Assembly (NCBI RefSeq): GCF_013839425.1
Contig: NZ_JACDNP010000003.1
Coordinates: 1 to 64,000, forward strand
Length of the DNA: 64,000 nucleotides
Direction of reading: 5' to 3'
DNA from: Halorhabdus salina
GTDB taxonomy: Archaea > Halobacteriota > Halobacteria > Halobacteriales > Haloarculaceae
Shown here: positions 9,604-18,354 of the stretch, one piece after another
Layout of the letters: the number at the start of each line of letters is the position of its first letter
How positions within the stretch are numbered: position 1 is the stretch's first letter
Notes under the pieces: generated by a model
What the model saw: the letters and a program-made list of their open reading frames with translations, nothing else
What the model was told of the DNA's origin: nothing
Databases searched by the model: none
Position numbers and translations under genes: made by a program

Positions 9604-10140
9604 ATGCCACGCACAGAACTACAGCTACCTGACGAAGTCAGTGCCGAGGTCGATCACCTCGAGCTTACTGTCGAGGGACCTGAAGGCAGCGTAACGCGTC
9701 GACTCTGGTATCCCGACGTTTCGGTCGATGTTGAAGACGAGACCATCGTCATCGAGTCCGACGCCGATGACGCCGAGACGATGTCCACGCTTGGCACATT
9801 TGAGAGCCACGTGCGGAACATGTTCCACGGCGTCACCGAGGGCTGGACCTACGAGATGGAGGTCTTCTACTCACACTTCCCGATGCAGGTACGCGCCGAG
9901 AGCGAGGAAGTCGTTATCGAGAACTTCCTCGGCGAAAAGGCACCGCGCCGGACGCCGATTCACGGCGAGACCGAGGTCGAGATCGACGAGGAAAAGATCT
10001 CCCTGCGCGGACCCAGTATCGAGGATGTCGGCCAGACGGCCGCGGACATCGAACAGCTCACCCGCGTCACCGATAAAGACGTTCGGGTGTTCCAAGACGG
10101 CGTCTACATCACCGAGAAACCGAATCGAGGTGAGGTCTGA
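9604..10140 (+). CDS. rpl6: 50S ribosomal protein L6 (uL6)
   Basis: This 178-residue uL6 has the two repeated L6 folds and lies near the sarcin-ricin loop. It contains [19 protein letters not shown] in the first repeat and [16 protein letters not shown] in the second, and ends with the archaeal [12 protein letters not shown]. It shares one base with the start of rpl32e. Confidence 0.96.
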   Translation: MPRTELQLPDEVSAEVDHLELTVEGPEGSVTRRLWYPDVSVDVEDETIVIESDADDAETMSTLGTFESHVRNMFHGVTEGWTYEMEVFYSHFPMQVRAESEEVVIENFLGEKAPRRTPIHGETEVEIDEEKISLRGPSIEDVGQTAADIEQLTRVTDKDVRVFQDGVYITEKPNRGEV

Positions 10141-11159
10141 TGGCTGACGAAGAACCTACGGAACTAACAGATGTCGGCGGGATCGGCGACCAGACGGCCG
10201 ACGCATTGGCCGAGGCTGGTTTCGATACCGTCGATGACTTGCGAGCAGCTGAGGAATCGGAACTCACCGAGGTCGAGGGGATCGGCAACGCCCTGGCGGC
10301 CCGGATCAAGGCCGATGTCGGCGACGTTGACGTCGAAGAGGACGCTGACGCCGAGGTCGAAGACACTTCGACCGACGAAGCTGACGACGAGGCTGACGAT
10401 GCCGAGAGCGAGGACGAGGAGTCCGAAGCAGATGCCTCGGCTGACGAAACGGAGACGCTCGCTGACTACGAGGGTCTGACCGACATCAGTGGCGTCAGTG
10501 AGGAGACGGCCGACGCATTGAGCGAGGCCGGCTTCGAGACCGTCGAAGCCGTCGCACGCGCCGACCAAGACGACCTGACCGAGGTCGAGGGTGTCGGTAA
10601 CGCTCTGGCGGCCCGGATCCAGGCTGACGTCGGCGAACTCGACGTCTCGGAAGCCGAGACTGCCGACGTCGAAGAGGCAGGCGAGGCCGCCGAGGAAGCC
10701 GAAGATGTCGAAACGGAACTGCAACCCCGTGGACTGACCGAGAAGACGCCGGACCTCTCCGACGAAGAGGCCCGGCTGCTGGTCCAGCGTCGTCGCGAGG
10801 GCAAACCGCAGTTCAATCGACAGGACTACCACAAGAAAAAGCGTGTGCCGACGTCCTGGCGACGACCGCGGGGCGGGCTCTCGAAGCAGCGCCGCGGCAT
10901 CAAGGGCAAAGGCGACACGGTCGAAGCCGGGTTCCGCACTCCCAAGGCGACTCGTGGATTGCATCCCTCCGGCTTCGAGGAAGTTCGCGTCCACAACGTC
11001 GACGATCTCGACGGTGTCGACGGGGATACCCAAGCAGTACGCATCGCCTCGAAAGTCGGGGCTCGCAAACGCGAACGGATCGAAGAGCGCGCCGAGAGCG
11101 AGGCAATTCGCGTGCTCAACCCCACCTACGTCGAAGTCGAGGTGAGCGAGGATGAGTGA
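10140..11159 (+). CDS. rpl32e: 50S ribosomal protein L32e (eL32) with two N-terminal HhH domains
   Basis: The C-terminal ~145 residues are a normal eL32 core ([20 protein letters not shown], then [20 protein letters not shown]). The N-terminal ~190 residues hold two helix-hairpin-helix units. One is near residues 10-55 ([17 protein letters not shown] ... [17 protein letters not shown]). The other is near 115-160 ([17 protein letters not shown] ... [17 protein letters not shown]). An Asp/Glu-rich linker separates them. Haloarchaeal L32e as I know it (for example about 240 residues in Haloarcula) has one such unit, so this 339-residue form looks like an internal tandem duplication. It overlaps rpl19e by 8 bases. 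Confidence 0.95.
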   Translation: MADEEPTELTDVGGIGDQTADALAEAGFDTVDDLRAAEESELTEVEGIGNALAARIKADVGDVDVEEDADAEVEDTSTDEADDEADDAESEDEESEADASADETETLADYEGLTDISGVSEETADALSEAGFETVEAVARADQDDLTEVEGVGNALAARIQADVGELDVSEAETADVEEAGEAAEEAEDVETELQPRGLTEKTPDLSDEEARLLVQRRREGKPQFNRQDYHKKKRVPTSWRRPRGGLSKQRRGIKGKGDTVEAGFRTPKATRGLHPSGFEEVRVHNVDDLDGVDGDTQAVRIASKVGARKRERIEERAESEAIRVLNPTYVEVEVSEDE

Positions 11160-11601
11160 TCTCAGCGCACAGAAGCGACTGGCGGCAGACGTTCTGGACG
11201 TCGGGCAGAACCGCGTTTGGTTCGACCCCGAAGCACAGGGCGAAATCGCGGATGCGATCACCCGTGAGGACGTCCGTGACCTCATCGATCAGGGCATCAT
11301 CCGCACGAAAGAAAAGAGCGGGAACTCTCGCGGTCGAGCCAAAGAGCGCCAGAAGAAACGCGCTTACGGCCATCAGAAGGGGCACGGGTCCCGAAAAGGT
11401 GCTGCGGGAGCGCGACAGAACGAGAAAGACGACTGGGTGTCCCGCATTCGGGCCCAGCGCGAGCGGCTGCGAGAGCTCCGAGACAGCGGCGAGCTGTCGC
11501 CGACGGAGTATCGCGAACTGTACAACCAGGCCAGCGGCGGCGAATTCGACGACGTCGGTGACCTGAACCGATATATTGACGACCAACACGGTGATCAGTG
11601 A
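11152..11601 (+). CDS. rpl19e: 50S ribosomal protein L19e (eL19)
   Basis: The 149-residue eL19 is restricted to archaea and eukaryotes and forms an intersubunit contact. It begins [20 protein letters not shown] and has the basic helix [20 protein letters not shown] (about residues 60-79). The size is normal for haloarchaea. It overlaps genes on both sides. Confidence 0.96.
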   Translation: MSDLSAQKRLAADVLDVGQNRVWFDPEAQGEIADAITREDVRDLIDQGIIRTKEKSGNSRGRAKERQKKRAYGHQKGHGSRKGAAGARQNEKDDWVSRIRAQRERLRELRDSGELSPTEYRELYNQASGGEFDDVGDLNRYIDDQHGDQ

Positions 11602-12164
11602 TGGCGACAGGACCACGCTACAAGGTGCCGATGCGTCGGCGCCGCGAATCTCGGACGGACTACCATCAGCGGTTGCGCCTGCTGAAATCCGGCAAGCCAC
11701 GCCTCGTGGCGCGGCTCTCGAACAGCCAGGCCAGGGCGCAGCTGGTGACAACGGGTCCCAATGGTGACGAAACTGTTGCAGCGGCCACGGCCAACGACCT
11801 CGCCGAGTACGGCTGGGATGCGCCGACGGGTAACCTGCCCGCCGCGTACCTGACCGGACTCCTCGCGGGGCTTCGGGCGATCGAGGCCGGCTACGAGGAG
11901 GCAGTGCTGGACATTGGGCTCAACACGCCGACGCCAGGAAGTAAAGTATTCGCAATCCAGGAAGGGGCGGTCGACGCCGGCCTGGAGATACCCCACAACG
12001 ACGACGTTCTGGCCGAGTGGCCACGGACGCGCGGCGAGCACATCGCCGAATACGCTGAGTCCCTCGATGAGGGGCTTTACAGCGGGGATTTCGACGCGAC
12101 AGAACTGCCCGCACACTTTGATTCGGTGCGGGAGACGCTACTCGAAGGTGACATCGAACTATGA
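11601..12164 (+). CDS. rpl18: 50S ribosomal protein L18 (uL18)
   Basis: The 187-residue uL18 binds 5S rRNA with uL5. It starts [16 protein letters not shown], and [20 protein letters not shown] is the family signature. I use the ATG at 11601 rather than the GTG one codon earlier because known homologues begin MATGPRYKV. It overlaps the L19e stop by one base and the S5 gene by four. Confidence 0.96.
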   Translation: MATGPRYKVPMRRRRESRTDYHQRLRLLKSGKPRLVARLSNSQARAQLVTTGPNGDETVAAATANDLAEYGWDAPTGNLPAAYLTGLLAGLRAIEAGYEEAVLDIGLNTPTPGSKVFAIQEGAVDAGLEIPHNDDVLAEWPRTRGEHIAEYAESLDEGLYSGDFDATELPAHFDSVRETLLEGDIEL

Positions 12165-12796
12165 GCGCTGACGGATGGGAACCACGAACGCGGCTCGGCC
12201 GGCAGGTCGCCGACGGCGAGATCGACTCGATGCGCGACGCCCTGAACGCCGGGCTGCCGCTGAAGGAATCGGAAATCGTCGATCAGCTCGTTCCCGGGCT
12301 GGAAGACGAGGTGCTGGACATCAACATGGTCCAGCGGATGACCGACTCGGGTCGCCGGGTGAAGTTCCGCTGTGTCGTCGTCGTGGGCAACCGTGACGGG
12401 CTCGTCGGCTACGCCGAGGGGCGTGACGATCAGGTCGGCGGCGCGATCCAGAAGGCCATCGACATCGCGAAGTTGAACATGATCGATGTCTCGCGTGGCT
12501 GTGGCTCCTGGGAGTGTGGCTGTGGGCGACCGCACACGGTCGCACTCCGAACCACAGGCAAGGCCGGCAGTGTCGAGGTCGAACTCCAGCCGGCCCCGCG
12601 CGGGCTCGGGCTGGCCGGCGGCGAGACCGTCCGGCACGTCCTCGAACTGGCCGGCATCGAAGACATCTGGACTCGGTCGTCAGGGAACACCCGGACGACG
12701 GTCAACTTCGCGAAGGCGACGTTCAACGCCCTGCGCAACACGGCCGAAGCGCGGGTCCCCGAGCGTGCCTTCGAGGAGCGTGAGGTGATCGAATGA
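12161..12796 (+). CDS. rps5: 30S ribosomal protein S5 (uS5)
   Basis: The 211-residue uS5 helps decoding fidelity and mRNA entry. The N-terminal double-stranded RNA-binding fold carries [20 protein letters not shown] (about residues 65-84). The archaeal insertion with CGSWECGC follows. It has ATGA overlaps with rpl18 and rpl30. Confidence 0.97.
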   Translation: MSADGWEPRTRLGRQVADGEIDSMRDALNAGLPLKESEIVDQLVPGLEDEVLDINMVQRMTDSGRRVKFRCVVVVGNRDGLVGYAEGRDDQVGGAIQKAIDIAKLNMIDVSRGCGSWECGCGRPHTVALRTTGKAGSVEVELQPAPRGLGLAGGETVRHVLELAGIEDIWTRSSGNTRTTVNFAKATFNALRNTAEARVPERAFEEREVIE

Positions 12797-13260
12797 TGCA
12801 AGCGATCGTCCAACTGCGCGGCGAGGTCGACGTCAGCCAGGACATCGTCGATACCCTGGAGATGCTCAACCTCGGTCGCGTCAATCACGCGACGCTCGTC
12901 CCCGAAACCGATACGTATCGGGGCATGATCACGAAGGTCAACGATGTCGTTGCCTACGGTGAACCGTCAGCCGAGACAGTCGAACTCCTGCTCGAACGGC
13001 GAGCCGAGCCCGCCGAGGGTGAGGGAGACATCGACGACGACTGGGTTGGCTGGAACACCAACTACGACGACCTCTCGGCACTGGCCGAGGCGCTGCTCGA
13101 AGAGGAGACAACTCTGCAGGAAGCAGGTCTGTCGCCGACGCTTCGGCTACACCCGCCCCGGAAGGGCCACGACGGGATCAAACATCCCGTCAAGGAGGGT
13201 GGCGAACTCGGCAAGCACGATACCGACGGCATCGACGGACTGCTGGAGGCGATGCGATAA
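12793..13260 (+). CDS. rpl30: 50S ribosomal protein L30 (uL30)
   Basis: The 155-residue protein is the long archaeal/eukaryal form of uL30. It begins [20 protein letters not shown] and carries [17 protein letters not shown] near the end (about residues 116-132), the archaeal extension. Two consecutive ATG codons (12793, 12796) are possible starts. It shares a base with rpl15. Confidence 0.95.
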   Translation: MMQAIVQLRGEVDVSQDIVDTLEMLNLGRVNHATLVPETDTYRGMITKVNDVVAYGEPSAETVELLLERRAEPAEGEGDIDDDWVGWNTNYDDLSALAEALLEEETTLQEAGLSPTLRLHPPRKGHDGIKHPVKEGGELGKHDTDGIDGLLEAMR

Positions 13261-13745
13261 TGACAGACAAGAGCAAACGCCAGCGTGGCTCTCGAACGCA
13301 CGGTGGCGGCACGCACAAGAACCGTCGTGGGGCCGGTCACCGCGGTGGGCGCGGCGACGCCGGCCGCGACAAACACGAGCAGCATCTACACCCGCCGATC
13401 GGAAAGAGCGGCTTCACGCGGCCCGAGAAGACCCAAGAAGATATCGCCGAGATTGACGTCCGACAGCTCGATGAGAACGCTGCCTTGATGGCCGCCGACG
13501 GTATCGCCGAAGAAGACGGCGACGGCTACCGGATCGACGCCCGCGAGGTCGTCGAGGACGGCTTCGATGTCGACGCTGTAAAGGTCCTCGGTGCCGGGCA
13601 GGTTCGCAACGAGCTGACCGTCGTCGCCGACGCCTTCTCGGCCGGTGCCCGCGAAAAGATCGGGGCTGCCGGCGGAACCGCGACGTTGAGCGAGCGAGGC
13701 GAACAGCGACAGGCTGACAAGGACGACGCCGACGATACCGAGTAA
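13260..13745 (+). CDS. rpl15: 50S ribosomal protein L15 (uL15)
   Basis: The 161-residue uL15 has the glycine/arginine-rich N-terminal tail that penetrates the 23S rRNA (RGSRTHGGGTHKNRRGAGHR, about residues 10-29). Its globular C-terminal half is acidic. It is followed two bases later by secY, as in most archaeal spc operons. Confidence 0.96.
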   Translation: MTDKSKRQRGSRTHGGGTHKNRRGAGHRGGRGDAGRDKHEQHLHPPIGKSGFTRPEKTQEDIAEIDVRQLDENAALMAADGIAEEDGDGYRIDAREVVEDGFDVDAVKVLGAGQVRNELTVVADAFSAGAREKIGAAGGTATLSERGEQRQADKDDADDTE

Positions 13746-13747
13746 GG

Positions 13748-15214
13748 ATGAGCTGGAAGGACACCGCCGAACCACTGCTGACGCGGATGCCGTCAGTCGC
13801 TCGACCGGATCGCCACGTCCCGTTCAAACGGAAGCTTGGCTGGACAGCCGGCGTCCTGGTCCTGTTTTTCTTCTTGAGAAACATCAATCTGTACGGCCTT
13901 GGTACCGGTGGATCGAACGCATTCGGTCGGTTCTCGTCGATCCTTGCCACCCAGCAGGGATCGATCTTGCAGCTGGGGATCGGGCCGATCGTCACCGCGA
14001 GTATTGTCCTGCAGTTGCTCGGCGGGGCGGACTTGCTCGGGCTAGACACCCAGAACAATCCGCGCGATCAGATTCTCTATCAGGGGCTCCAGAAGTTGCT
14101 GGTGCTCGTGATGATCGTGCTAACGGGCTTTCCAATGGTGTTCGCCGCCGACTTCCTTCCGGCCGAGCCAGTGTTTGGACTGGGTGTGGCCGGGACGAAG
14201 TGGTTGATGTTCGCCCAGATCTTCGTCGGCGGTGTCCTCATCCTTTACATGGACGAGGTGATCAGCAAATGGGGCGTCGGCAGCGGGATCGGCCTGTTCA
14301 TCATTGCCGGCGTCAGCCAGAGCCTGGTCGGCGGATTGATCGCGATTCCACAGATCTCCGGAAATTGGGGTTTCATCCCCTACTGGATCGGTGCAGTGGC
14401 TGGGATCGTCGATGCACCGTCGGTGCTGACGGGCCAAGGGATAACACAGCTCATGTTCCACACGAGTGGACAGAACTATATCGGACTGATCGCCATCCTC
14501 ACGACGCTCTCGATCTTCGTGATCGTCGTTTACGCGGAGTCGGTCCGCGTCGAGATCCCGCTGAGCCACGCTCGGGTGAAGGGTGCGCGTGGTCGGTTCC
14601 CGGTAAAGCTCATCTACGCGAGTGTCCTGCCGATGATCCTCGTTCGGGCCCTGCAGATGAACATCCAGTTCCTCGGCCGGATTCTCAAACAGCAACTCGG
14701 GACGTTACCGGCCTGGTTGGGCCAATACAGCGGTTCACAGCCGACTGGTGGGCTGTTCTATTACATGGCACCGATCCAGTCGCCCGGCGAATGGGCGTGG
14801 TTCCTCGGCGGAGTCTCCCAGCCGGCCTGGAAGATCCTCACGCGAGTCGGGGTTGACCTCACGTTCATGATCATCGGTGGTGCGATCTTCGCCATCTTCT
14901 GGGTCGAGACCACTGACATGGGGCCCGAAGCGACGGCCCAGCAGATCCAGGACTCCGGGATGCAGATCCCCGGCTTCAGGCAGAGTCCTGGCGTCCTCGA
15001 GAAAGTCCTCGGGCGCTACATTCCGCAGGTGACGGTCATCGGCGGCGCACTGGTCGGCTTGCTCGCTGTCATGGCGAACATGCTCGGCACGATCGGTGGC
15101 GTTACCGGGACGGGCCTGCTGCTGACCGTCTCGATCACCTACAAGCTCTACGAGGAAATCGCCGAAGAGCAACTCATGGAGATGCACCCCATGATGCGCC
15201 AGATGTTCGGCTAA
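13748..15214 (+). CDS. secY: Preprotein translocase subunit SecY
   Basis: The 488-residue protein is the channel-forming subunit of the Sec translocon (Sec61 alpha homologue), with about ten transmembrane segments. It moves unfolded proteins across or into the cell membrane. Recognisable parts are the N-terminal plug region with GSNAFGRFSSILATQQGSIL, GVGSGIGLFIIAGV (about residues 178-191), and the cytoplasmic C5 loop with RVKGARGRFPVKLIYASVLP (about residues 276-295). It ends the first part of the ribosomal superoperon. Confidence 0.97.
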   Translation: MSWKDTAEPLLTRMPSVARPDRHVPFKRKLGWTAGVLVLFFFLRNINLYGLGTGGSNAFGRFSSILATQQGSILQLGIGPIVTASIVLQLLGGADLLGLDTQNNPRDQILYQGLQKLLVLVMIVLTGFPMVFAADFLPAEPVFGLGVAGTKWLMFAQIFVGGVLILYMDEVISKWGVGSGIGLFIIAGVSQSLVGGLIAIPQISGNWGFIPYWIGAVAGIVDAPSVLTGQGITQLMFHTSGQNYIGLIAILTTLSIFVIVVYAESVRVEIPLSHARVKGARGRFPVKLIYASVLPMILVRALQMNIQFLGRILKQQLGTLPAWLGQYSGSQPTGGLFYYMAPIQSPGEWAWFLGGVSQPAWKILTRVGVDLTFMIIGGAIFAIFWVETTDMGPEATAQQIQDSGMQIPGFRQSPGVLEKVLGRYIPQVTVIGGALVGLLAVMANMLGTIGGVTGTGLLLTVSITYKLYEEIAEEQLMEMHPMMRQMFG

Positions 15215-15773
15215 CGCAGGCGAACCCCGCTTCCGCCGTCCATTTTGACGCTTGCCGCTCGTCTTGTGCCGTGTGAGTGTCGTCGGCCGTCAGTACGTAC
15301 AGCCTCGGCTGCGTATACTCGCCGTTCGCTGGGCCGTTTCAGTCAGGAGCGTTCGGCCACCCAAATAATCGTCTAAAATATGAAATAAATATATCACAGT
15401 TGAAATTGTATATAGAGCTTGATGGAGGGTCGTCGATCAGACCTTCCGCCGAGTGGCGTACCTGCTGATCGTCCTGATGCTGGCGTTCATGGGGGCAGGG
15501 ACAGTCGTTTCGTTTGTCGTCTTGCTCTGAGGGGGACGGCGGTGGTCGGACAGGCACGAGAGAGAACGCGTCCGGGACGCAGAGCGATCGCTCTGTCAGC
15601 GGTGTCATCAGTACCAGGTCACTGCTGAGATTGGGTAGTACAGACGGGAGCTCGTAGCAGACTAGGACCCATCACGCAGCAGACGGCATTCGCCACTCTC
15701 GGTGGTGAATAGCTGCCCGAGCGTACAGGTATCCGCCGCCCGGGTCGGCATCATCCCAGGCACTAATCCCGCC
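15215..15773. other. Intergenic region after secY, with only tiny ORFs
   Basis: About 560 bases between the convergent secY and the minus-strand transport block. An AT-rich stretch near 15364-15420 includes a TATA-like TTGTATATAG. Right after it one frame (about 15422-15529) encodes a run ending AYLLIVLMLAFMGAGTVVSF, a single membrane helix, but without an ATG. It could be a fragment of a lost membrane-protein gene. A 30-residue minus-strand ORF is listed separately. Nothing else is supportable. Confidence 0.4.
15662..15754 (-). CDS. Possible 30-residue ORF after the TrkH operon
   Basis: A tiny ORF begins 19 bases after the stop of the small membrane protein and in the same direction. It contains two cysteines (TCTLGQLFTTESGECRLL). 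It is too short to judge by codon use and I recognise no family. It is listed only because its position and spacing would fit a distal operon member. Confidence 0.2.
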   Translation of the reverse strand: MMPTRAADTCTLGQLFTTESGECRLLRDGS

Positions 15774-15995
15774 TCAGTCGGAGACGGGCAGCCCACGATA
15801 CAGCACGTAACAGACGAAGACGGCGATGTAGGTGAGCGCGAGTAGCTCGGCGATGATGGACTGGTCGAGGATAGTACTCAGGATGGTAACGATGAAAATG
15901 ACCACGGGCCCGACCAACAGCAACCCATCATAGACGCGATCGTCGGCCCCGGACTCGGAGATGGTTCGAACGATCGGAAGCTCCCGGAGGGTCAT
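15774..15995 (-). CDS. Small two-helix membrane protein next to trkH
   Basis: The 73-residue protein has a short soluble N-terminus (RELPIVRTISESGADDRVYD) and two hydrophobic segments at about residues 22-42 and 47-66. Its ATG overlaps the TrkH stop by 4 bases, so it is translationally coupled to TrkH. An accessory role in potassium uptake is an inference from position only; I recognise no named family. Confidence 0.75.
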   Translation of the reverse strand: MTLRELPIVRTISESGADDRVYDGLLLVGPVVIFIVTILSTILDQSIIAELLALTYIAVFVCYVLYRGLPVSD

Positions 15996-17533
15996 GCGTA
16001 CATCCCCCCGCGACGGAACAGGACCCTGAGGGCGACCAGGATCGGGATGATCTCCAGCCGACCGATCCACATATGCCCGAGGAAGGCGACCTTGCCGATC
16101 GCCGGCAGCGATTCGGGACCGGTGATGCCAGAGGAGAGCCCGACGTTGCCCTGGGCGCTTGCCACCTCGAAGAAGACGTTCGCCAGGGAGAACTCCTCGG
16201 CGGGCAGGATGACCAGCAGCAGGAACGTCCCAACAATGAGGAACGCGATCCAGAGCACGACGATAATCGTCGCCTCGACGAACTCCCGGTTGGCCTCCGT
16301 CTCGGTCAGTCGCCGGCCATTGATCTGCAACCGTCGCACGGCGCTATCCGGATAGAAGATGTCCGCGACGTGATAGCGGATACCCTTGATCAGGGTCAGT
16401 CCGCGTATGATCTTGATTCCGCCGGCGGTCGACCCGGCCGCCCCGCCGACGAACATGCCAAACGCCACGAGTAGTTGTGCCTGGGCTGGCCAGGCTCCGA
16501 GGGCAACGTTCGTCGCATCGACGGCGGTCTGAAAGCCCGTACAGGTCGCCGCCGAGACGAACTGGAAGGCACCGTATCGCAGGGCCGCCCCCGGCGAGTC
16601 GTAGGGGCCAACGTACAGGAACGCCCACAGCAACGCCGACCCCACACTCATGTAGATGAACACCCACCGGGTCTGGAGATCTTTGTAGAAGTTCCGGAGG
16701 TCGCCCTGCAGGATCAGGTAGTGGACGGGAAACGCGATCGATCCCAGCAACATGATGGGGATCAGGGCCGCATCGATGAGTGCGCTGTCGTAGGTCGCGA
16801 TGGAGTTGTCCGTGATCGAGAACCCACCCGTTGCGAGGCCAGTCATCGCGTGGTTGATCGCGTCCCAGGGTGGCATGCCCGCGAGGAACAGCGCGAGAAT
16901 CGAGACGAACGTAAAGAGGAGGAAGATCCACCAGATCGTCCGGACCGTCGAGACGATGCTCGGGTGGATCTTCTCGGATCGGGCCTCGCTCTCGTAGAGC
17001 GTCAGCGACCCACTGCCGGGCCGGGCGAGGATTGCCGTCGTGAGGACGATCACGCCGACGCCGCCGACCCACTCGATGAACGTCCGCCACCACTGGAGGC
17101 TACGGGGAAGCACTTCCTCGTTGTCGGTCATCGTGAGGCCGGTGCCGGTGAAGCCACTCGTCGACTCGAAAATGCCGTTTAGCGGGTCCTGGAAGGCCGC
17201 GAGCGTCGAGGTCGCTTCGAGAGTCGAGGGCAGATCCAGATGCACACCCCACGCGATCAACAGGAACGGGAGCGACCCGAACACCCCGACCAGCACCCAG
17301 CCCGTGGCGGCGACGACCATCCCGTGCAGACGCGAGGGGGAGTCAGCGTCGGCGAAGCGCCGGTGCAGTCCGTAGCCGACCGAAAGCGGGACGAGCGCCG
17401 AGGCGCCGAAGGCGACAGCCCCGAACCACTCACCCCAGGCCAATGGAACGACGATCGAGACGCCCATCAATCCGCCGAGGGCTTCGAGGATGCGGCCGAC
17501 GTCACGTCCGATCGTCGCCGTCTTTCCGTTCAT
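15992..17533 (-). CDS. trkH: TrkH-type potassium uptake protein
   Basis: The 513-residue membrane protein has the four-repeat M1-P-M2 fold of TrkH/KtrB channels. The four pore loops with filter glycines are visible: FESTSGFTGTGLTM, MTGLATGGFSITDN, SAATCTGFQTAVD and ASAQGNVGLSSGI. It imports K+ driven by membrane potential and is gated by the adjacent TrkA. A second TrkH lies at 26654-28183. The gene order on this strand is trkA, then trkH, then a small membrane protein. Confidence 0.93.
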   Translation of the reverse strand: MNGKTATIGRDVGRILEALGGLMGVSIVVPLAWGEWFGAVAFGASALVPLSVGYGLHRRFADADSPSRLHGMVVAATGWVLVGVFGSLPFLLIAWGVHLDLPSTLEATSTLAAFQDPLNGIFESTSGFTGTGLTMTDNEEVLPRSLQWWRTFIEWVGGVGVIVLTTAILARPGSGSLTLYESEARSEKIHPSIVSTVRTIWWIFLLFTFVSILALFLAGMPPWDAINHAMTGLATGGFSITDNSIATYDSALIDAALIPIMLLGSIAFPVHYLILQGDLRNFYKDLQTRWVFIYMSVGSALLWAFLYVGPYDSPGAALRYGAFQFVSAATCTGFQTAVDATNVALGAWPAQAQLLVAFGMFVGGAAGSTAGGIKIIRGLTLIKGIRYHVADIFYPDSAVRRLQINGRRLTETEANREFVEATIIVVLWIAFLIVGTFLLLVILPAEEFSLANVFFEVASAQGNVGLSSGITGPESLPAIGKVAFLGHMWIGRLEIIPILVALRVLFRRGGMYA

Positions 17534-17572
17534 GGCTGTGTGGGGTCGCTGAATCGAGCGGTGTCCCTCAGG

Positions 17573-18262
17573 TCACTCGACTGTCCGATCTTCATAGTGG
17601 CCGAAGATGTCCGTGATCTCCGGATCGGCCCCGACGGCCGAGTAGACGGTCAGGAGATCGCCGGCGTGGATCGTCGTGTTCCCGCGCGGAGTAATGGGTT
17701 CGCTAGCGTCTTCCCGTTCGACCGCGACGACGAGCGTGTCCTGAGAGAGCAACCCCTCGTCGGCTGTCTCCTGTAAAGTCTTGCCCACGATGGGCGCGTT
17801 CTCGGTGACGGTGATCTCGAAGACCTCGGCCTCTTCGCCGACGCGCATGTAGTCGACGATGGCCGGTCGCGCCACGGCGCGATAGAGATACTCGGCGATG
17901 AGTTCCTGGGGGTTCTCCATCGTGTTGACGCCGATCTGCTCGAAGAGGCTCATGTGCTCGGGGGTGTGAACCACCGAGAGGATCGACGGGACATCGTGCT
18001 CTTTGGCGAGCAGACAGACCATGATGTTCGTCGCGTCCCGGTCGGTCGTCGAGATGATGGCGTCCGCTTGATCGGCACAGGCATCGGCCAGCGTGGCCTC
18101 GGTCGTCGCATCCGCGTTGAGCACGAGGCAGTCGAACCGGTCGGCTGCGCGGTTGGCCCGTTCGTCGTTGCGCTCGATGACAACGACTTCGTTGCCCGAA
18201 CGCGTCGCGATATCGATCAGTGGTGTGCCGATGTCCCCGGCACCGACGATGATGATGTACAT
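17573..18262 (-). CDS. trkA: TrkA-type K+ channel regulatory protein, single RCK module
   Basis: The 229-residue protein has an N-terminal Rossmann NAD-binding domain (IIVGAGDIGTP at residues 4-14, acidic ribose ligand in VVIERND). A C-terminal RCK_C domain follows from about residue 140 (FEITVTENAPIVGKTLQETA). It binds nucleotide and gates the TrkH encoded 39 bases downstream. The TrkA encoded on the other strand at 25311 has two such modules, so the two systems are not simple copies. Confidence 0.92.
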   Translation of the reverse strand: MYIIIVGAGDIGTPLIDIATRSGNEVVVIERNDERANRAADRFDCLVLNADATTEATLADACADQADAIISTTDRDATNIMVCLLAKEHDVPSILSVVHTPEHMSLFEQIGVNTMENPQELIAEYLYRAVARPAIVDYMRVGEEAEVFEITVTENAPIVGKTLQETADEGLLSQDTLVVAVEREDASEPITPRGNTTIHAGDLLTVYSAVGADPEITDIFGHYEDRTVE

Positions 18263-18354
18263 ACGTGCCTGTCCCTCCGGTCACTTGGTTCGACTATCTC
18301 AACCGACGTAAGTGAGGCTTCCGATCCGGCCGTGGTGATTGAGGGCCGTGGGGG

